A stretch of DNA of 64,000 nucleotides from Bradyrhizobium sp. WBAH42. GTDB taxonomy: Bacteria > Pseudomonadota > Alphaproteobacteria > Rhizobiales > Xanthobacteraceae. Below the pieces are notes generated by a model, which saw only the letters and a list, made by a program, of their open reading frames with translations, was not told the DNA's origin and made no database searches. How positions within the stretch are numbered: position 1 is the stretch's first letter; every line of letters starts with the position of its first letter. Below are positions 26,830 through 36,819 of the stretch, in pieces. Location: contig NZ_CP036533.1 in the NCBI RefSeq assembly GCF_024585265.1, positions 7,573,001-7,637,000 on the forward strand. The letters are read 5' to 3'. Made by a program: the position numbers and the translations under genes.

Positions 26830-28083
26830 TTAGGACGAGCCGTTTCGCCTCATCGGGATGACCGCACCAGATATCGCACCAGATACGTGCATCTTTCGTT
26901 CGCCGGCTGGGTCCCGTTTGGCGATCTTCGCGACTGCGTCAGACAAGTAGTCAGGATGATGGTGACCATAGGTGTTGAGCAACACCTCAAGTGACATTCC
27001 AAGATAGCCTGCTGCCTGCCAAGGATCCGCCCCTCTCTGCATGAGCCAAGTCGCTGCGGTATGCCGCAATGTGTGAGGGGAAATGCCTGGTCCAAGCCCC
27101 GCGAGTCTTACGGCACTTTTGAATGCCGTCTTGACTGAGTTAACCGGCTTGCCGTTGTATTCAACGAAATGCTTCGCCTCAGGATCGATTCGATGCCAAC
27201 GCCGCAGGTGAGCAAGCAAGCGCAAGGGAATGGGAACCGTTGGCTGCCGCTTATTGGTCTGCGAGGCCCCCTGCTTCAGACGGTAGTAGCGGCCGCGCTC
27301 CAGATCAACATATGAGCGACCAAGGGCGGGCACAGGAGATGCGGCTGCGATGGCGCCGGCGCGGGTGCCGCTGTAGATTCCCAACAAGATGAAACGAGCA
27401 AGATGCCGGAGTGGACGTTTGCTCGTCGGCAACTTCGTCTCATCCGACGACCGACGTGAACCCTTCTGCATTTCGCGATAGCGCCAACAGGTCCAGATCA
27501 GTTTAGCCGCATCGCTGCGCGTCAACCACTTGTCTCGCGGCTGGCCCTTCTCGGGCAGGGAGACCTTCACGATCTCTCTATGGTATCCCTCGGCTGCATG
27601 GTGGCCGATGGCAGCACGGAGATCTTCCAGGTCGCGGCGAGCCCCACCCTTTCTTTGACGTCTTTTGGTGTAGGACCGGCATGCCTCGCCATTGACTTCG
27701 CCAAGCATTTTTCCGCCCCACCAATCGTTCAGCCGTTCGATCCGCTTCTTGAACTTTCGGATGTCCGAAATGGAGTCTTCGTTTTCGGCGTCGACGCTGA
27801 AGCGACTGCGAAGTTTGTCTAGTTGGGCATCCAAGTAAATCGACAGGACATCCGCAATCGGGATATCGTCTATATGGCGAATTCTTCGCTTTGGTTTGTG
27901 CTTTGAGGTGATGTAGTCCCTTAACTTTTCCTCCGCGGCTGCAATTTCACCTGCAGCGCAGCCTGTGCCGACATCCCGACCGTTGTCTCTGATGATCCAG
28001 GTTGCTTGATGGGTAATCTTTCCATATTTGTTTCGACGGGCGGCTTTGAGCTGAAGTCGAGCCCCCTTGCTTCTCCGCGGCAT
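26830..28083 (-). CDS. int: Tyrosine-recombinase integrase
   Basis: 417-residue site-specific recombinase. The N-terminal arm-binding part (WIIRDNGRDVGTGC) is typical of rhizobial island integrases. The catalytic domain has R in GIYSGTRAGAIAAA, then SPHTLRHTAATWLMQRGADP with the H-x-x-R pair, and the nucleophile tyrosine in LLNTYGHHHPDYL. It appears intact. It lies tail-first against tRNA-Ile2, the usual setup for integration into a tRNA 3' end. Confidence 0.93.
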   Translation of the reverse strand: MPRRSKGARLQLKAARRNKYGKITHQATWIIRDNGRDVGTGCAAGEIAAAEEKLRDYITSKHKPKRRIRHIDDIPIADVLSIYLDAQLDKLRSRFSVDAENEDSISDIRKFKKRIERLNDWWGGKMLGEVNGEACRSYTKRRQRKGGARRDLEDLRAAIGHHAAEGYHREIVKVSLPEKGQPRDKWLTRSDAAKLIWTCWRYREMQKGSRRSSDETKLPTSKRPLRHLARFILLGIYSGTRAGAIAAASPVPALGRSYVDLERGRYYRLKQGASQTNKRQPTVPIPLRLLAHLRRWHRIDPEAKHFVEYNGKPVNSVKTAFKSAVRLAGLGPGISPHTLRHTAATWLMQRGADPWQAAGYLGMSLEVLLNTYGHHHPDYLSDAVAKIAKRDPAGERKMHVSGAISGAVIPMRRNGSS

Positions 28084-28280
28084 AGCTCTCGCATCCGTTC
28101 AATGTGCGCCAGCGTCGTGAATTCCTTGCCGGCGATTTTCTCAATGACTAATCGGTTGCGATCGCGCTCACGGCGTAGCCCCGCGACCGTCATCCCTCCC
28201 AAAGGAAACGCAATCTTCACGGCATCAGCAAGGCGAAGCGGCGTGTCTGGCAAAATTTCTGGTTGTGTATTACAAGTCAT
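27921..28280 (-). CDS. Excisionase-like small protein
   Basis: 119-residue protein whose first 70 residues (LADAVKIAFPLGGMTVAGLR, then RLVIEKIAGKEFTT and IERMRELCR) match a small helix-turn-helix family commonly found just upstream of rhizobial island integrases. The rear 50 residues overlap the integrase gene by 163 bases in another frame and look like read-through, so the original protein may have been shorter and the present tail the result of a shift. Confidence 0.6.
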   Translation of the reverse strand: MTCNTQPEILPDTPLRLADAVKIAFPLGGMTVAGLRRERDRNRLVIEKIAGKEFTTLAHIERMRELCRGEARGLDFSSKPPVETNMERLPIKQPGSSETTVGMSAQAALQVKLQPRRKS

Positions 28281-28491
28281 CGACGGTCGGAATTTTGCGA
28301 TAGGACCTGATGGTCATGGTGGTAAGGTCTCGTTGCGTAAAGGCACCAACCTTCTCCTGGGAAGGATCGGCGGTCATATCGCAAAATCGGGAAGCCACTG
28401 AACATGATAGCCCAGACGCATATCCAAATCGTTTGAGCTACCGGTCTCGTGAGGATAGACGGCCTCGCGTAGCACGGCGTGTGGAAAGACC

Positions 28492-28885
28492 GACGCCCAG
28501 CCTCTCTACCGGCGTGTGGTCGTGAACGTGCTGATCTCGAATGCCGACGACCACCCGCGCAACCACGGCCTCCTATAGCTCTGAAAGGCCGGCTGGTCGC
28601 TGTCTCCGGCCTATGGCCTCATTTCAGTGCCAAGCGGTGTAAAGGCTCGCGTGTTGACCACAAACATTGATCTGGATGAATGCGCTGCTCGCTCGACCTG
28701 CTCGAGGCGGCATCAGAACATTTCGGGCTGACGCTGGCGCAGGCTCGCACGATCATTAGAAAAGTCGCGAAGGTTACCGCCACATAGCGCAGCGTCGCCA
28801 AGTCAGCCGGTGCCCTTCGTCCGAGATCAACCGCATGGCAAGCGTTTGAGCATGACGGTCTTGGGCGAGCGCTGGCGCTGGACCA
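28492..28885 (+). pseudogene. hipA: HipA-family toxin kinase remnant
   Basis: Rear part of a HipA serine/threonine kinase. One frame reads VVVNVLISNADDHPRNHGLL, two stops, GWSLSPAYGLISVP and then VLTTNIDLDE. A shift gives LLEAASEHFGLTLAQARTII, and a further shift gives the SEINRMAS and FEHDGLGRAL end. NADDHxRNH and GWxLSPAYD are HipA signatures (catalytic aspartate and metal-binding loop). At least two stops and two shifts make it dead. No hipB antitoxin is seen. Confidence 0.8.
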
Positions 28886-29449
28886 AACGTCTATTCACCG
28901 ATTTATCCACCAGCGGCAAGCCGTGTCGCCCGTCGGCGCGACTTTGATCAGCTCGATTTGGGTAGCTCGCAGCGATCAAGCCAGTCGTTTTTCTGCGCCG
29001 CACAGTCAATGACGCACAATAGCTGCATGGTCGCGGGGAATACGACCAAAGTATAAGCGCGCATAAATCTAAGGTCGATAAAACTGACGAACCGAACTTC
29101 TATTGGAGAGATCGCACGATAGCTCCGTCGCGATGGCTCCGCCCGGAAGCTTGGCCCTTTGCAAGCATGCGGCAAGCAGAAGCGATCTTCATACCGGTCC
29201 AAACTCCCATGGCCGAGTTTGGCCCGGCTCACTTGTTGCGGCGCCGCTCCCTGTGCATCCCAAGCCCGCTCGTCATCTGAAATGTCGCACCGCAAGTCGG
29301 GAGGACGCCTCAATCAATTGGGTGGCAATGCGCTTACGATCACTCGGCAACTGATTTGTACCTGGGCAATCGCGAGCGCGTCCACAACTAACACGCGCGA
29401 TACTTTTGCCAACGAATTGATTTCCGCTTTGATTGAGCGGCATTGTTTT
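28886..29449. other. Unassigned island DNA
   Basis: 564 bases without a supported gene. Open frames on both strands have no protein-like character that I recognise. It may hold the promoter of the broken hamA-like gene. Confidence 0.4.
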
Positions 29450-29998
29450 ATGGACTCTAAGATTGCATCTAGCCTAACGCTTGCCGAACGATTCGCGGCA
29501 GTAACACGACGAGGCCTAGACCTAACGCCAGTGCTCACCACAGTTACAACCCATGCTGTGGCTGAACATACAAAGGCCGTTGCTCACTGCCACCATGTAG
29601 CGCTCGACGGCTCGTGCTTGCCAAGGCTTTCAGATTTTACCGACGAAGTCGCGAACTGGCTCCTCGACTATGTGACCCCTCGCAGGCTTTTGATGGCTGC
29701 GAGTTCGTCAAATCAACAAGAAGCTCGACTAAAAAACGAACGCCTCCGCCGGCAAGCGATCGACACCTTCAAGCGTTATGGCATGTCTGGAGAACAAGGA
29801 GAGATGCTTCTCTTCGTTTTGGCCGAAAGCCTGCTCAAGTACCGCAGCTCCTCTGCAAAATGGACCTCAAAACGGATAGGGAGATGCATTTTAATGGCCT
29901 TGATGGTGTCCATTGCGGACCAGTGAAGTGGCCCCCGGGAGCAGGACCACTGACGCCGCCTTCTTAGTTGGAAGTCTCGCCGCTCCGATTTTCTGATA

Positions 29999-30871
29999 TC
30001 AGGCCGCGAGGGCCTCTGTCTGCGTCTGTTGTTGAGGTTGTGGGCATGTGGGCAACGCCTCTTCGGCGTTGTCCACCATGTCCACAGCCTTTGCTGTAGC
30101 GCCGGCGCGCCAGACCGCCATCGGGGTGCGATAGCCGTGTGCCTGGTGCGGGCGCTCCTCGTTATAAAAGCCGATCCAGTCGGCGAGGCCCGCGTGCAGC
30201 TCTTTGCCGTCGGCATAGAATTTGAGATAGACGTCCTCGTGCTTGAGGCTGCGCCACAGCCGTTCGATGAACACGTTGTCCATCCAGCGGCCGCGACCGT
30301 CCATCGAGATCCGAATGCCGGCGGCCTCCAGCACGCCGGTGAAGGCCTCGCTGGTGAACTGGCTGCCCTGATCGGTGTTGAAGATTTGCGGCTTGCCGAA
30401 CCGCGCCAGCGCCTCCTCCAGGGCGTCGATGCAGAACGACACGTCCATCGTATTGGACAGGCGCCAGCTCAGCACGGCCCGGCTCGCCCAATCGATCACA
30501 GCCACCAGATAGAGGAAGCCGCGTCCGATCGGGATGTAGGTGATGTCGGTCGCCCAGACCTGGTTCGGCCGGTCGATGGTCATGCCGCGCAGCAGAGGTG
30601 CCCCGGCGCAGGCTTGCTGGTGCGCGGCTTCGGCCCCAGTGCCTCGATCCCCATCTTGCGCATCAGCCGCTGCACGCGCTTGCGGTTGATCGGAACGCCA
30701 TCCTCCCTCAGCAGCCACGCCATCCGCCGCGAGCCCAGAAACGGCCGCGCGGTGAACAGTTCGTCGATCTGGCGCATCAGCGTCAGATCGTCGTCATTGG
30801 CCGGCTGCGGCGTCCGGTAAACGCCCGAGCGCGAGCAGCCGGCACTGGCGGCGGATCGACAGCACGCCATG
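29999..30871 (-). pseudogene. IS3 transposase orfB, frameshifted
   Basis: Integrase-core transposase in two frames. The front (RPFLGSRRMAWLLREDGVPI to PRTSKPAPGH) ends early. The rear frame (LLRGMTIDRPNQVWATDITY onward) holds the DDE residues in ATDITY, NTDQGSQF and the ERLWRSLKHED segment. Around position 30596 a short deletion removes the usual link between PAPGH and LLRGM and shifts the frame. This copy therefore cannot make a full transposase, although its ends are intact. Confidence 0.85.
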
Positions 30872-30904
30872 CGCGGTCGAGCTTCGCCCTGCGGTCCGGG
30901 ACGC

Positions 30905-31210
30905 TCATCTTCCGGACCTCTTCGCTAAAAAATCCCGCTCCACGACCAACTGCCCGATCTTGGCATGCAGCTTCCCGATCTCACGGTCGCGACCAACGTC
31001 CGCCGCCTCCCCAGCGGGATCAAAAGCTCTGGCCGCCTGATCCAGCAGTTGCTTCTTCCAGGAATAAATCTGGTTGGGATGCACCTCGTAGCGCTGCGCC
31101 AGATCGGCCACGCTCACCTGTTCACGCAGCGCCTCCAAGGCGATCTTCGCCTTCAGCGCCGCGTCGATCTTCCGTCTCGTCTTCTTCGTCATCTCCGCTC
31201 CGTTTACCAA
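30905..31210 (-). CDS. IS3 transposase orfA
   Basis: 101-residue helix-turn-helix protein with [20 protein letters not shown] and [20 protein letters not shown], then a leucine-zipper-like tail ending in [19 protein letters not shown]. This is the DNA-binding half of the IS3 transposase, normally fused to OrfB by frameshifting. Intact here. Confidence 0.9.
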   Translation of the reverse strand: MVNGAEMTKKTRRKIDAALKAKIALEALREQVSVADLAQRYEVHPNQIYSWKKQLLDQAARAFDPAGEAADVGRDREIGKLHAKIGQLVVERDFLAKRSGR

Positions 31211-31749
31211 ACGGAACGGCTACATTCCAACTAGGCTTCTGGTCCCAAATCCGGGGGCCACTTCACAGGAAGCGGGCCCGATGAGCTGGCAATCTACTGG
31301 TGTGAGTCGAAAGTTCATAAAGATCTAGATCGAGCTCTATCCGAAGCGTTTGATGGTCTGAAACCTTTTCTGTTGTCGGCAGGAGCGGGAGATTCAGATA
31401 AGCGCCGAGAGCTCGCACTGCTTGATCATTACATGGACTTGGCAGACTCTGAACTGCAGAAGTTGATCCTCGACTCCATCAATCCTCACTCTGCAGCGTT
31501 CAACAGAGTTTCATGGAGGGGGATTTGCCTTGTCGGCTTTGACTACGAATACCCTCAGAAACCTAACCAGGTGCGGCAGGACGAATTCACCGCGAAGGTA
31601 AAGGCCGTCTTTCCGCAGTGGTGCCAGATGGCAAAATCAAGGGCCACCAATCGGGGCATTGAAAGCTTTGAGATCCATATTCTCTACGTTCCTTTTGGTT
31701 TTTGCGATGATTTCCGGTCCGCGATGAAGAAGTCCTTAGGATTATCAGC

Positions 31750-32120
31750 ATGACCGTCCAAGCGCTGGCAGAAAAGATTTGGGGCGATGCAAATCTGCAA
31801 ACGGCAATTGAAGCGATAACTTTACGTTCCGTTATTCGTCTTGCGACTCAGCGGCTGGCGTCCGAATTTTCTGAGTTCATGGAATACGCGAAAAGTCGCG
31901 CAATTCGGACTCGAAGTCGGTTTTACGAATATCTGCTGTCTTATCTTGTTTTTCGACAGATTGATTACGGTACGCTCGCCTCATCGCCGAGCGTACATGG
32001 CCTTTCGCAGGACCAGCTCGATATTTTGTAGACTGAAATCGATGGGATTATAAAAACCCTCGAAGTTTCTTCACGAATCGTGTTGCGCAATCCAGGGATT
32101 AGCCCGTGGGGGATGAATGC
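31750..32120 (+). pseudogene. Truncated partner of hamA (possible hamB)
   Basis: Starts by a four-base overlap (ATGA) with the end of the hamA-like gene. The open part of 93 residues (MTVQALAEKIWGDANLQTAI onward) ends at a TAG at 32029-32031. Reading through, the same frame continues as TEIDGIIKTLEVSSRIVLRN to SPWGMNA, where the IS at 32121 begins. In Hachiman systems hamA is followed by the helicase gene hamB, so I infer this is the hamB N-terminus. No helicase motif survives to prove it. Confidence 0.5.
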
Positions 32121-32204
32121 TGTTCGCCGTCAGGACCTGTGAGACAAATTGTAGGATTTTGCGGAGGGAGGATTTCTGGTTCATCGTAGCCACCAGGAGC
32201 GAAG

Positions 32205-32579
32205 ATGAAGCAGAAATCCGGACCGGGCAAAGCGCCGGCAGAACAAGTTATAAAGGACATTAGGCGACAGACCCGCCGGCATTATTCGGCGGAAGAGAAG
32301 ATCCGCATACTGCTGGAAGGATTGCGCAGCGAGGAGAACATCTCCGAGCTTTGCCGCCGAGAAGGCATTGCCGCCTCGATGTATTACGGCTGGTCCAGGG
32401 AGTTTCTCGAGGCCGGCAAGCGCCGCCTGGCCGGCGACACGGCGCGAGCTACGACCTCCGGCGAGGTGAAGGACCTCCGCCAAGAGGCTGCCGCCTTGAA
32501 GGAGGCCGTGGCCGATCTGACCCTGGAGAACCGTCTGCTCAAAAAAAGTATGAACGGAGATGGGGAGGACGACGCATGA
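32205..32579 (+). CDS. IS3-family transposase orfA
   Basis: 124-residue DNA-binding protein with RRHYSAEEKIRILLEGLRSE, LCRREGIAASMYYGWSREFL and a coiled tail (LRQEAAALKEAVADLTLENR). An A7 run at 32541-32547 near its end is a plausible slippery site, and an ATGA overlap also joins it to orfB. Intact. Confidence 0.9.
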   Translation: MKQKSGPGKAPAEQVIKDIRRQTRRHYSAEEKIRILLEGLRSEENISELCRREGIAASMYYGWSREFLEAGKRRLAGDTARATTSGEVKDLRQEAAALKEAVADLTLENRLLKKSMNGDGEDDA

Positions 32580-33555
32580 GATATCCCGCCTCCGAAAAGG
32601 CCGAGATCATCCAGCTGGTCGAGCAATCGCATCTTCCGGCCAAACGCACGCTGGACAAGCTCGGTATCCCGCGCGCCACATTCTATCGCTGGTATGATCG
32701 CTACCGCGAGGGAGGCGCTGAAGCGCTGGCCGATCATCGGTCTCGACCAGACCGGGTCTGGAACCGCATCCCGGACGATGTGCGGGGCCAGATCATCGAC
32801 CTGGCGCTGGAGTTACCTGAGCTGTCGGCACGCGAGCTGGCCGTGCGGTTCACCGACGAACGAAAGTACTTTGTCTCCGAGGCGTCGGTCTATCGGCTGC
32901 TGAAGGCGCATGACCTCATCACCAGCCCGGCCTATGTGGTGATCAAGGCCGCGAACGAGTTCAAGGACAAGACGACGGCCGTCAACCAGCTCTGGCAGAC
33001 CGACTTCACCTACCTCAAGATCACCGGATGGGGGTGGTACTATCTCTCGACCGTGCTTGACGACTTCTCGCGCTACATCGTGGCCTGAAGGCTTGGTCCC
33101 ACCATGTGCGCTTCCGATGTCACAGTCACCCTCGACCAGGCACTCGCCGCCTCCGGTCTTGACAACATCGCCGTCGCGCACCGGCCAAGGCTTCTCAGCG
33201 ACAATGGCTCGAGTTACGTGTCGGACGATCTGGCCAAGTGGCTCGACCAGAAGGGCATGCAGCATGTGCGCGGCGCTCCGTACCATCCTCAGACCCAGGG
33301 AAGATCGAGCGCTGGCACCAGACCTTGAAGAACCGCATTCTGCTCGACAACTACTACCTGCCCGGCGACCTCGAACGGCAGATACGGGCCTTCGTCGAAC
33401 ACTACAATCACGTCCGCTATCACGAGAGCATCGACAACCTCACTCCTGCCGATGTCTACTTCGGCAGGGCTGAGGCGATCCTCGCCGTGCGAAAACGCAT
33501 CAAGCGCAACACCATCGCAAACCGCCGCTTGCAGCATCAATTGCAAGCAGCTTAA
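32576..33555 (+). pseudogene. IS3-family transposase orfB, inactivated
   Basis: DDE transposase starting MRYPASEKAEIIQLVEQSHL. DDE aspartates lie in WQTDFTYLK and LLSDNGSSYVS, and the glutamate in KIERWHQTLKN. An in-frame TGA at 33086-33088 stands where relatives read WKLGPTM, and a one-base deletion at about 33299 (GGGAAG to GGAAG) shifts the frame before KIERWHQ. Both lesions inactivate it. Confidence 0.85.
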
Positions 33556-33639
33556 ACTCCAACCCCTGATGAGCCAGAGCCTCTCTTCGCGAAAAGCCTG
33601 ATCAGTCTCAAATTATCTGACGACGGACAATTCCCCGAA

Positions 33640-33665
33640 AAGAAGCGAGGGCCGGAGGGGCCCTC
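33640..33665 (-). terminator. Terminator of the mmsA remnant
   Basis: GAGGGCC (33647-33653) and GGCCCTC (33659-33665) pair around GGAGG. On the minus strand the hairpin is followed by CGCTTCTTTTC, moderately T-rich. It lies 42 bases past the mmsA stop, so the native 3' flank of mmsA survives next to the IS end. Confidence 0.6.
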
Positions 33666-33706
33666 ATAGGAGGAAGCAGCAATCCAAAAAGCTCGATGGC
33701 ATTTTC

Positions 33707-34842
33707 CTAAGACATGGTGGGCATGACGAATTCGGCACCGGCTCGTATTCCGGTTGGCCAGCGGCTGGTGACTATCTTCATTCGAGTATTGAAGCGGACG
33801 CGTTCAGGGCCGTGCATGTGGTGGTCGCCGAAGATCGATGCTTTCCATCCACCGAAGGAGTGAAAGGCCATCGGCACCGGAATTGGAACGTTAATGCCGA
33901 CCATCCCCACCTTGATCTGATGGGCGAATTCACGCGCGGCATCGCCATCACGCGTGAAGATGGCGGTACCATTGCCAAATTCGTGTTCATTGATCATGCG
34001 CGCGGCTGTCGCGTAGTCCGGCGCTCGAACGACTGACAGCACCGGTCCGAAGATCTCTTTCTTGTAGATCTTCATGTTCGGCTTGACATGGTCGAACAGG
34101 CTTCCGCCCACGAAGAAACCATTTTCGTAGCCCTGCATCCTGAACTTGCGTCCGTCGACCAGCAGTACAGGTGCTGCTTCGGGACGAGAGGCCCCATCTC
34201 CGCTTCGGGGTCGGTACCCGGCCCGACCTTCAGGCCTCGGACCTTGGGTTCGAGCGCAGAGATCAGCTTATCCGCCGTCCCCTCGCCGACCGGCACGGCA
34301 ACCGAGATCGCCATGCAGCGTTCGCCGGCGGAGCCGTAGGCGGCCCCCATCAACGCATCGACCGCCTGATCCATGTCGGCATCGGGCATCACAATCATGT
34401 GGTTCTTGGCGCCGCCCACCGCCTGGCAGCGCTTCCCGGTGTTCGCGGCCGTCGAATAGATGTACTGCGCGATCGGCGTGGAGCCCACGAAGCTGATCGC
34501 CGAAATATCCGGGTGATGCAGCAGTGCATCGACAGCTTCCTTGTCGCCTTGCACCACGCTGAACACACCGTCCGGCAGACCCGCTTCCTTCAACCACTCC
34601 GCCATGATGAGCGACGGCGATGGGTCGCGCTCAGATGGCTTCAGAATGAACGCATTTCCGCAGGCGAGGGCGACCGGGAACATCCACATCGGAACCATGA
34701 CAGGGAAATTGAAGGGTGTGATTCCGGCGACGACACCGAGCGGCTGGCGCGTAGAATAGCTGTTCCACGCTTTACCCTGCCCTTTTTTAGCTTGTATGAT
34801 CCTACCTCCGGTTGCATACCCTTTCGCCCGATATTGTTTCAA
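33707..34842 (-). pseudogene. mmsA: Methylmalonate-semialdehyde dehydrogenase remnant
   Basis: The middle frame holds [44 protein letters not shown] and the catalytic cysteine in SAGERCMA. At about 34150 some 15 codons are missing and the frame shifts to [33 protein letters not shown] and the end at 33707. Family members have about 130 residues more in front; here the sequence before YSTRQPLG is unrelated. Both defects show a dead gene. The intact enzyme converts methylmalonate semialdehyde to propionyl-CoA in valine and inositol breakdown. Confidence 0.88.
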
Positions 34843-35267
34843 TAGTCATTGTTTGAGGCAGTAATGAGTAATCGACGTCAGGTTTACAACTATTCGGCTA
34901 TTCTGCGTCAACGGGTCGAGGGGCTTATCGCACTATTTGGGGAACTGCAGGCGCTCCGGCGACGCCTGCGACCCGCTAACGCGAGAAGGATTTGTCGGCG
35001 TACAGAACGCCGCGCGGAGAAGAAGAGTTGTTCGGCGGTAACAGCTCCCGTTCAATGCAACGATCGCCCGTCCCCGCTTCGAATTTGATACGAAGCCGGG
35101 TCACGTCCCTTCACGAGCAGCTGCCGTCTGCAGCCATTAGCCGGAATACCGAAGCATTGTAGCAACAGTTTCCCCGCACTTTGACACCAGTGCGCGATTC
35201 TTAATTTGCGCCGTGTGGGCTACTCAGACCTGCTCTCTGTACGAAGAAGACAGAATGGGGCGGGGGA
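34843..35267. other. Unassigned island DNA
   Basis: 425 bases without a supported gene. A frame from 34849 to 35088 is rich in arginine and alanine and shows no family character. Confidence 0.4.
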
Positions 35268-35475
35268 ATGATTGTACGCGCGGCGGCCATTGTTGCGTTG
35301 CTGCTGATGCCGCTGGGGTCGAAGCCTTCACTTCGCGTCACCACAGGCCCACAACTCGCATATCTTGCAGCGAGGTCAGATACTACATCGCGAAATATTC
35401 GGCACCGGTGGCCGAGATGTACGCTCATAATCGCGGCGCTACCGACGCACAGTTCGAACGGGCGCAACGTTGCGG
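35268..35475 (+). pseudogene. Small exported protein remnant
   Basis: A signal-like start (MIVRAAAIVALLLMPLGS) is followed, in another frame, by ISCSEVRYYIAKYSAPVAEM and YAHNRGATDAQFERAQRC. The second part resembles short exported cysteine-containing proteins common in Bradyrhizobium (SC-x-V-x-x-Y front and a RRC end). A shift at about 35350 separates them. Function unknown. Confidence 0.4.
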
Positions 35476-35879
35476 GCCTCAAACGAAACTACGGAAACCG
35501 ACCGACCACGCCCTTATACCTGAAGCCGTACATCGGCTCCCCAATGACATGATGTCTGCCGCTCACTCCGAAGCTCGACCAAACGCCGAAAGGGCTCTGT
35601 TCTGCAAGCCGCTGCGGATGGGACTTACGTTAACCCAAGATCTCACGTCAGAAGCAAATGACTTTATCGCACCGCCAGATTTGACCCCCATGGCTGCCTA
35701 GGTCTGAGCGAATGGTCATCCCCGGCGGGGCGCGATACCGGGATTCTTCCATGTCCGGTTATTTGCGATTGTGCTTCGTCAGCCTCGTTCTTTTTGAGAC
35801 TTTTTCAACGGCTTCTGAATCCGCCAATCCTCTTGCGGAATCTCAATCCTCTTGCGGGACTGACCTGCCACTGCATTTT
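35476..35879. other. Unassigned island DNA
   Basis: About 400 bases with no supported gene. Short direct repeats (AATCCTCTTGCGG at about 35824 and a near copy at 35846) lie next to the transposase remnant. Confidence 0.4.
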
Positions 35880-36090
35880 CATCCAGCGGCAGTTAGAGTC
35901 TCGGGGTTTTGTACGCCAAGTGGCGCTGATGGAGCAACGGACGATCGGCGGAGCTGGTCGGGGTTGCGCAGCCGATCGTCCGTTGCGGTGAGGTGGGCGG
36001 CGTAGGCCGCGGGGGTCAGGTATTTCAGCGACGAGTGGGGACGCTGGAGATTGTTGATCCGCTGGTCGATCCAGGAGATCCGTCGCATCG
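35880..36090 (-). pseudogene. IS3-type transposase C-terminal remnant
   Basis: The minus strand reads RINNLQRPHSSLKYLTPAAY followed by AAHLTATDDRLRNPDQLRRS, the C-terminal end of an IS3 integrase-core transposase (RPHSSLxYLTPxEY). The catalytic part is missing. Confidence 0.75.
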
Positions 36091-36819
36091 CCCTTAAGCT
36101 AGCCCAGCGACGTATCCCGCACGCTCACATCCTCGCGTGGTCGTCCTGGCGCAGGGCTCATCAGGCCAACGCGCGCAAAGCCATCTCAAGAAAAAAAGGC
36201 AACTGTAATGCTAGGTCACTCATCGTCGTCCCCATCGCGATCTGGCTTGAAGCTGTTGCCCGTTGAGGACTTGAATGATGCGAAAACGTTCGTCGGCGCG
36301 AATCGCGTCGATGTCTAGGGTGATCGTTTCAGGCTCGGGCGCGACGGCGCGCGGTCGCAAGCCTTAGGCCAGCCCAGCGAAGACCGGGTCGGGTTGTCTA
36401 GTCATGTGGCAGTCTCGTGTGGCGGGTCTGGGTTAAGGCCGGTCTGCGCGGCGCCGCTTGGTCAGTCGACCCGGGCGCCGCGTACCGAAAGGACCAGCGC
36501 CCCGCAAACGCTGCCCCTATAGTATGGATTTCAGATGCGCCAAATTGGCTGGTTTCCGATATTGGCTGCGATATCAGACGGTTATTGACAGACCTCAGCC
36601 CTTCGGCTCGGGGCCGCCTGCCGGGTGTTCGCCCTGCGGAACACCTAGTTCGCAGTCCGTTCGCCAAAATGTCCCGTTGGAGAACAACGTGTTGGCCCCT
36701 TCGGCTCAGGGGTCCTACAGCCCTTCAGCCCGAAGAGGCCCACCAGCCCCGGTAACTTACCCTGCGGCCTTTTCGCCGTACCCTGCCGGGCCTCAGGGAC
36801 ACCCACGCAGGAGCGAGGC
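36091..36819. other. Degenerate mobile-element DNA
   Basis: A plus-strand frame near 36073-36180 (KLAQRRIPHAHILAWSSWRR, HQANARKA) looks like the end of another transposase, but I cannot name its family. The rest to 36819 has no supported gene. Confidence 0.35.

Larger units (their letters stand above)
29924..31265 (-). mobile_element. IS3-family insertion in hamA (1342 bp)
   Basis: Complete element bounded by inverted ends TGAAGTGGCCCCCGG and CCGGGGGCCACTTCA, flanked by a 3-base target duplication CAG (29921-29923 and 31266-31268), as expected for IS3 elements. It carries orfA and a frameshifted orfB on the minus strand, opposite to hamA. Confidence 0.92.
29450..31753 (+). pseudogene. hamA: DUF1837/HamA-like defence nuclease, split by an IS
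   Basis: Reconstructed gene of about 320 codons. The front runs from MDSKIASSLTLAERF to SGEQGEMLLFVLAESLLK. A one-base deletion at about 29839 (AAG-GTA to AAGTA) shifts to the frame PQLLCKMDLKTDREMHFNGL then DGVHCGP. An IS at 29924-31265 follows. After removing it and one target copy, the reading continues in frame as GSGPDELAIYWCESKVHKDL and ends FCDDFRSAMKKSLGLSA. GExGExLL, LDGVH and YWxESK are DUF1837 hallmarks with the PD-(D/E)xK residues. HamA is the effector nuclease of the Hachiman antiphage system. Two lesions make this copy inactive. I cannot exclude another DUF1837 system. Confidence 0.78.
32121..33629 (+). mobile_element. IS3-family (IS2-like) insertion, 1509 bp
   Basis: The ends are inverted: left TGTTCGCCGTCAG and right, read inward, TGTCCGTCGTCAG, 11 of 13 matching. 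It holds orfA and a broken orfB on the plus strand. The flanking bases (AATGC before, ATTCC after) do not form a target duplication, which suggests a deletion or recombination at one end after insertion. It truncates the hamA partner gene, and mmsA lies on its other side. Confidence 0.8.

Noticed and set aside
34849..35088. Small frame after the mmsA remnant
   Set aside because: Arginine-rich, no recognised family, no ribosome site.
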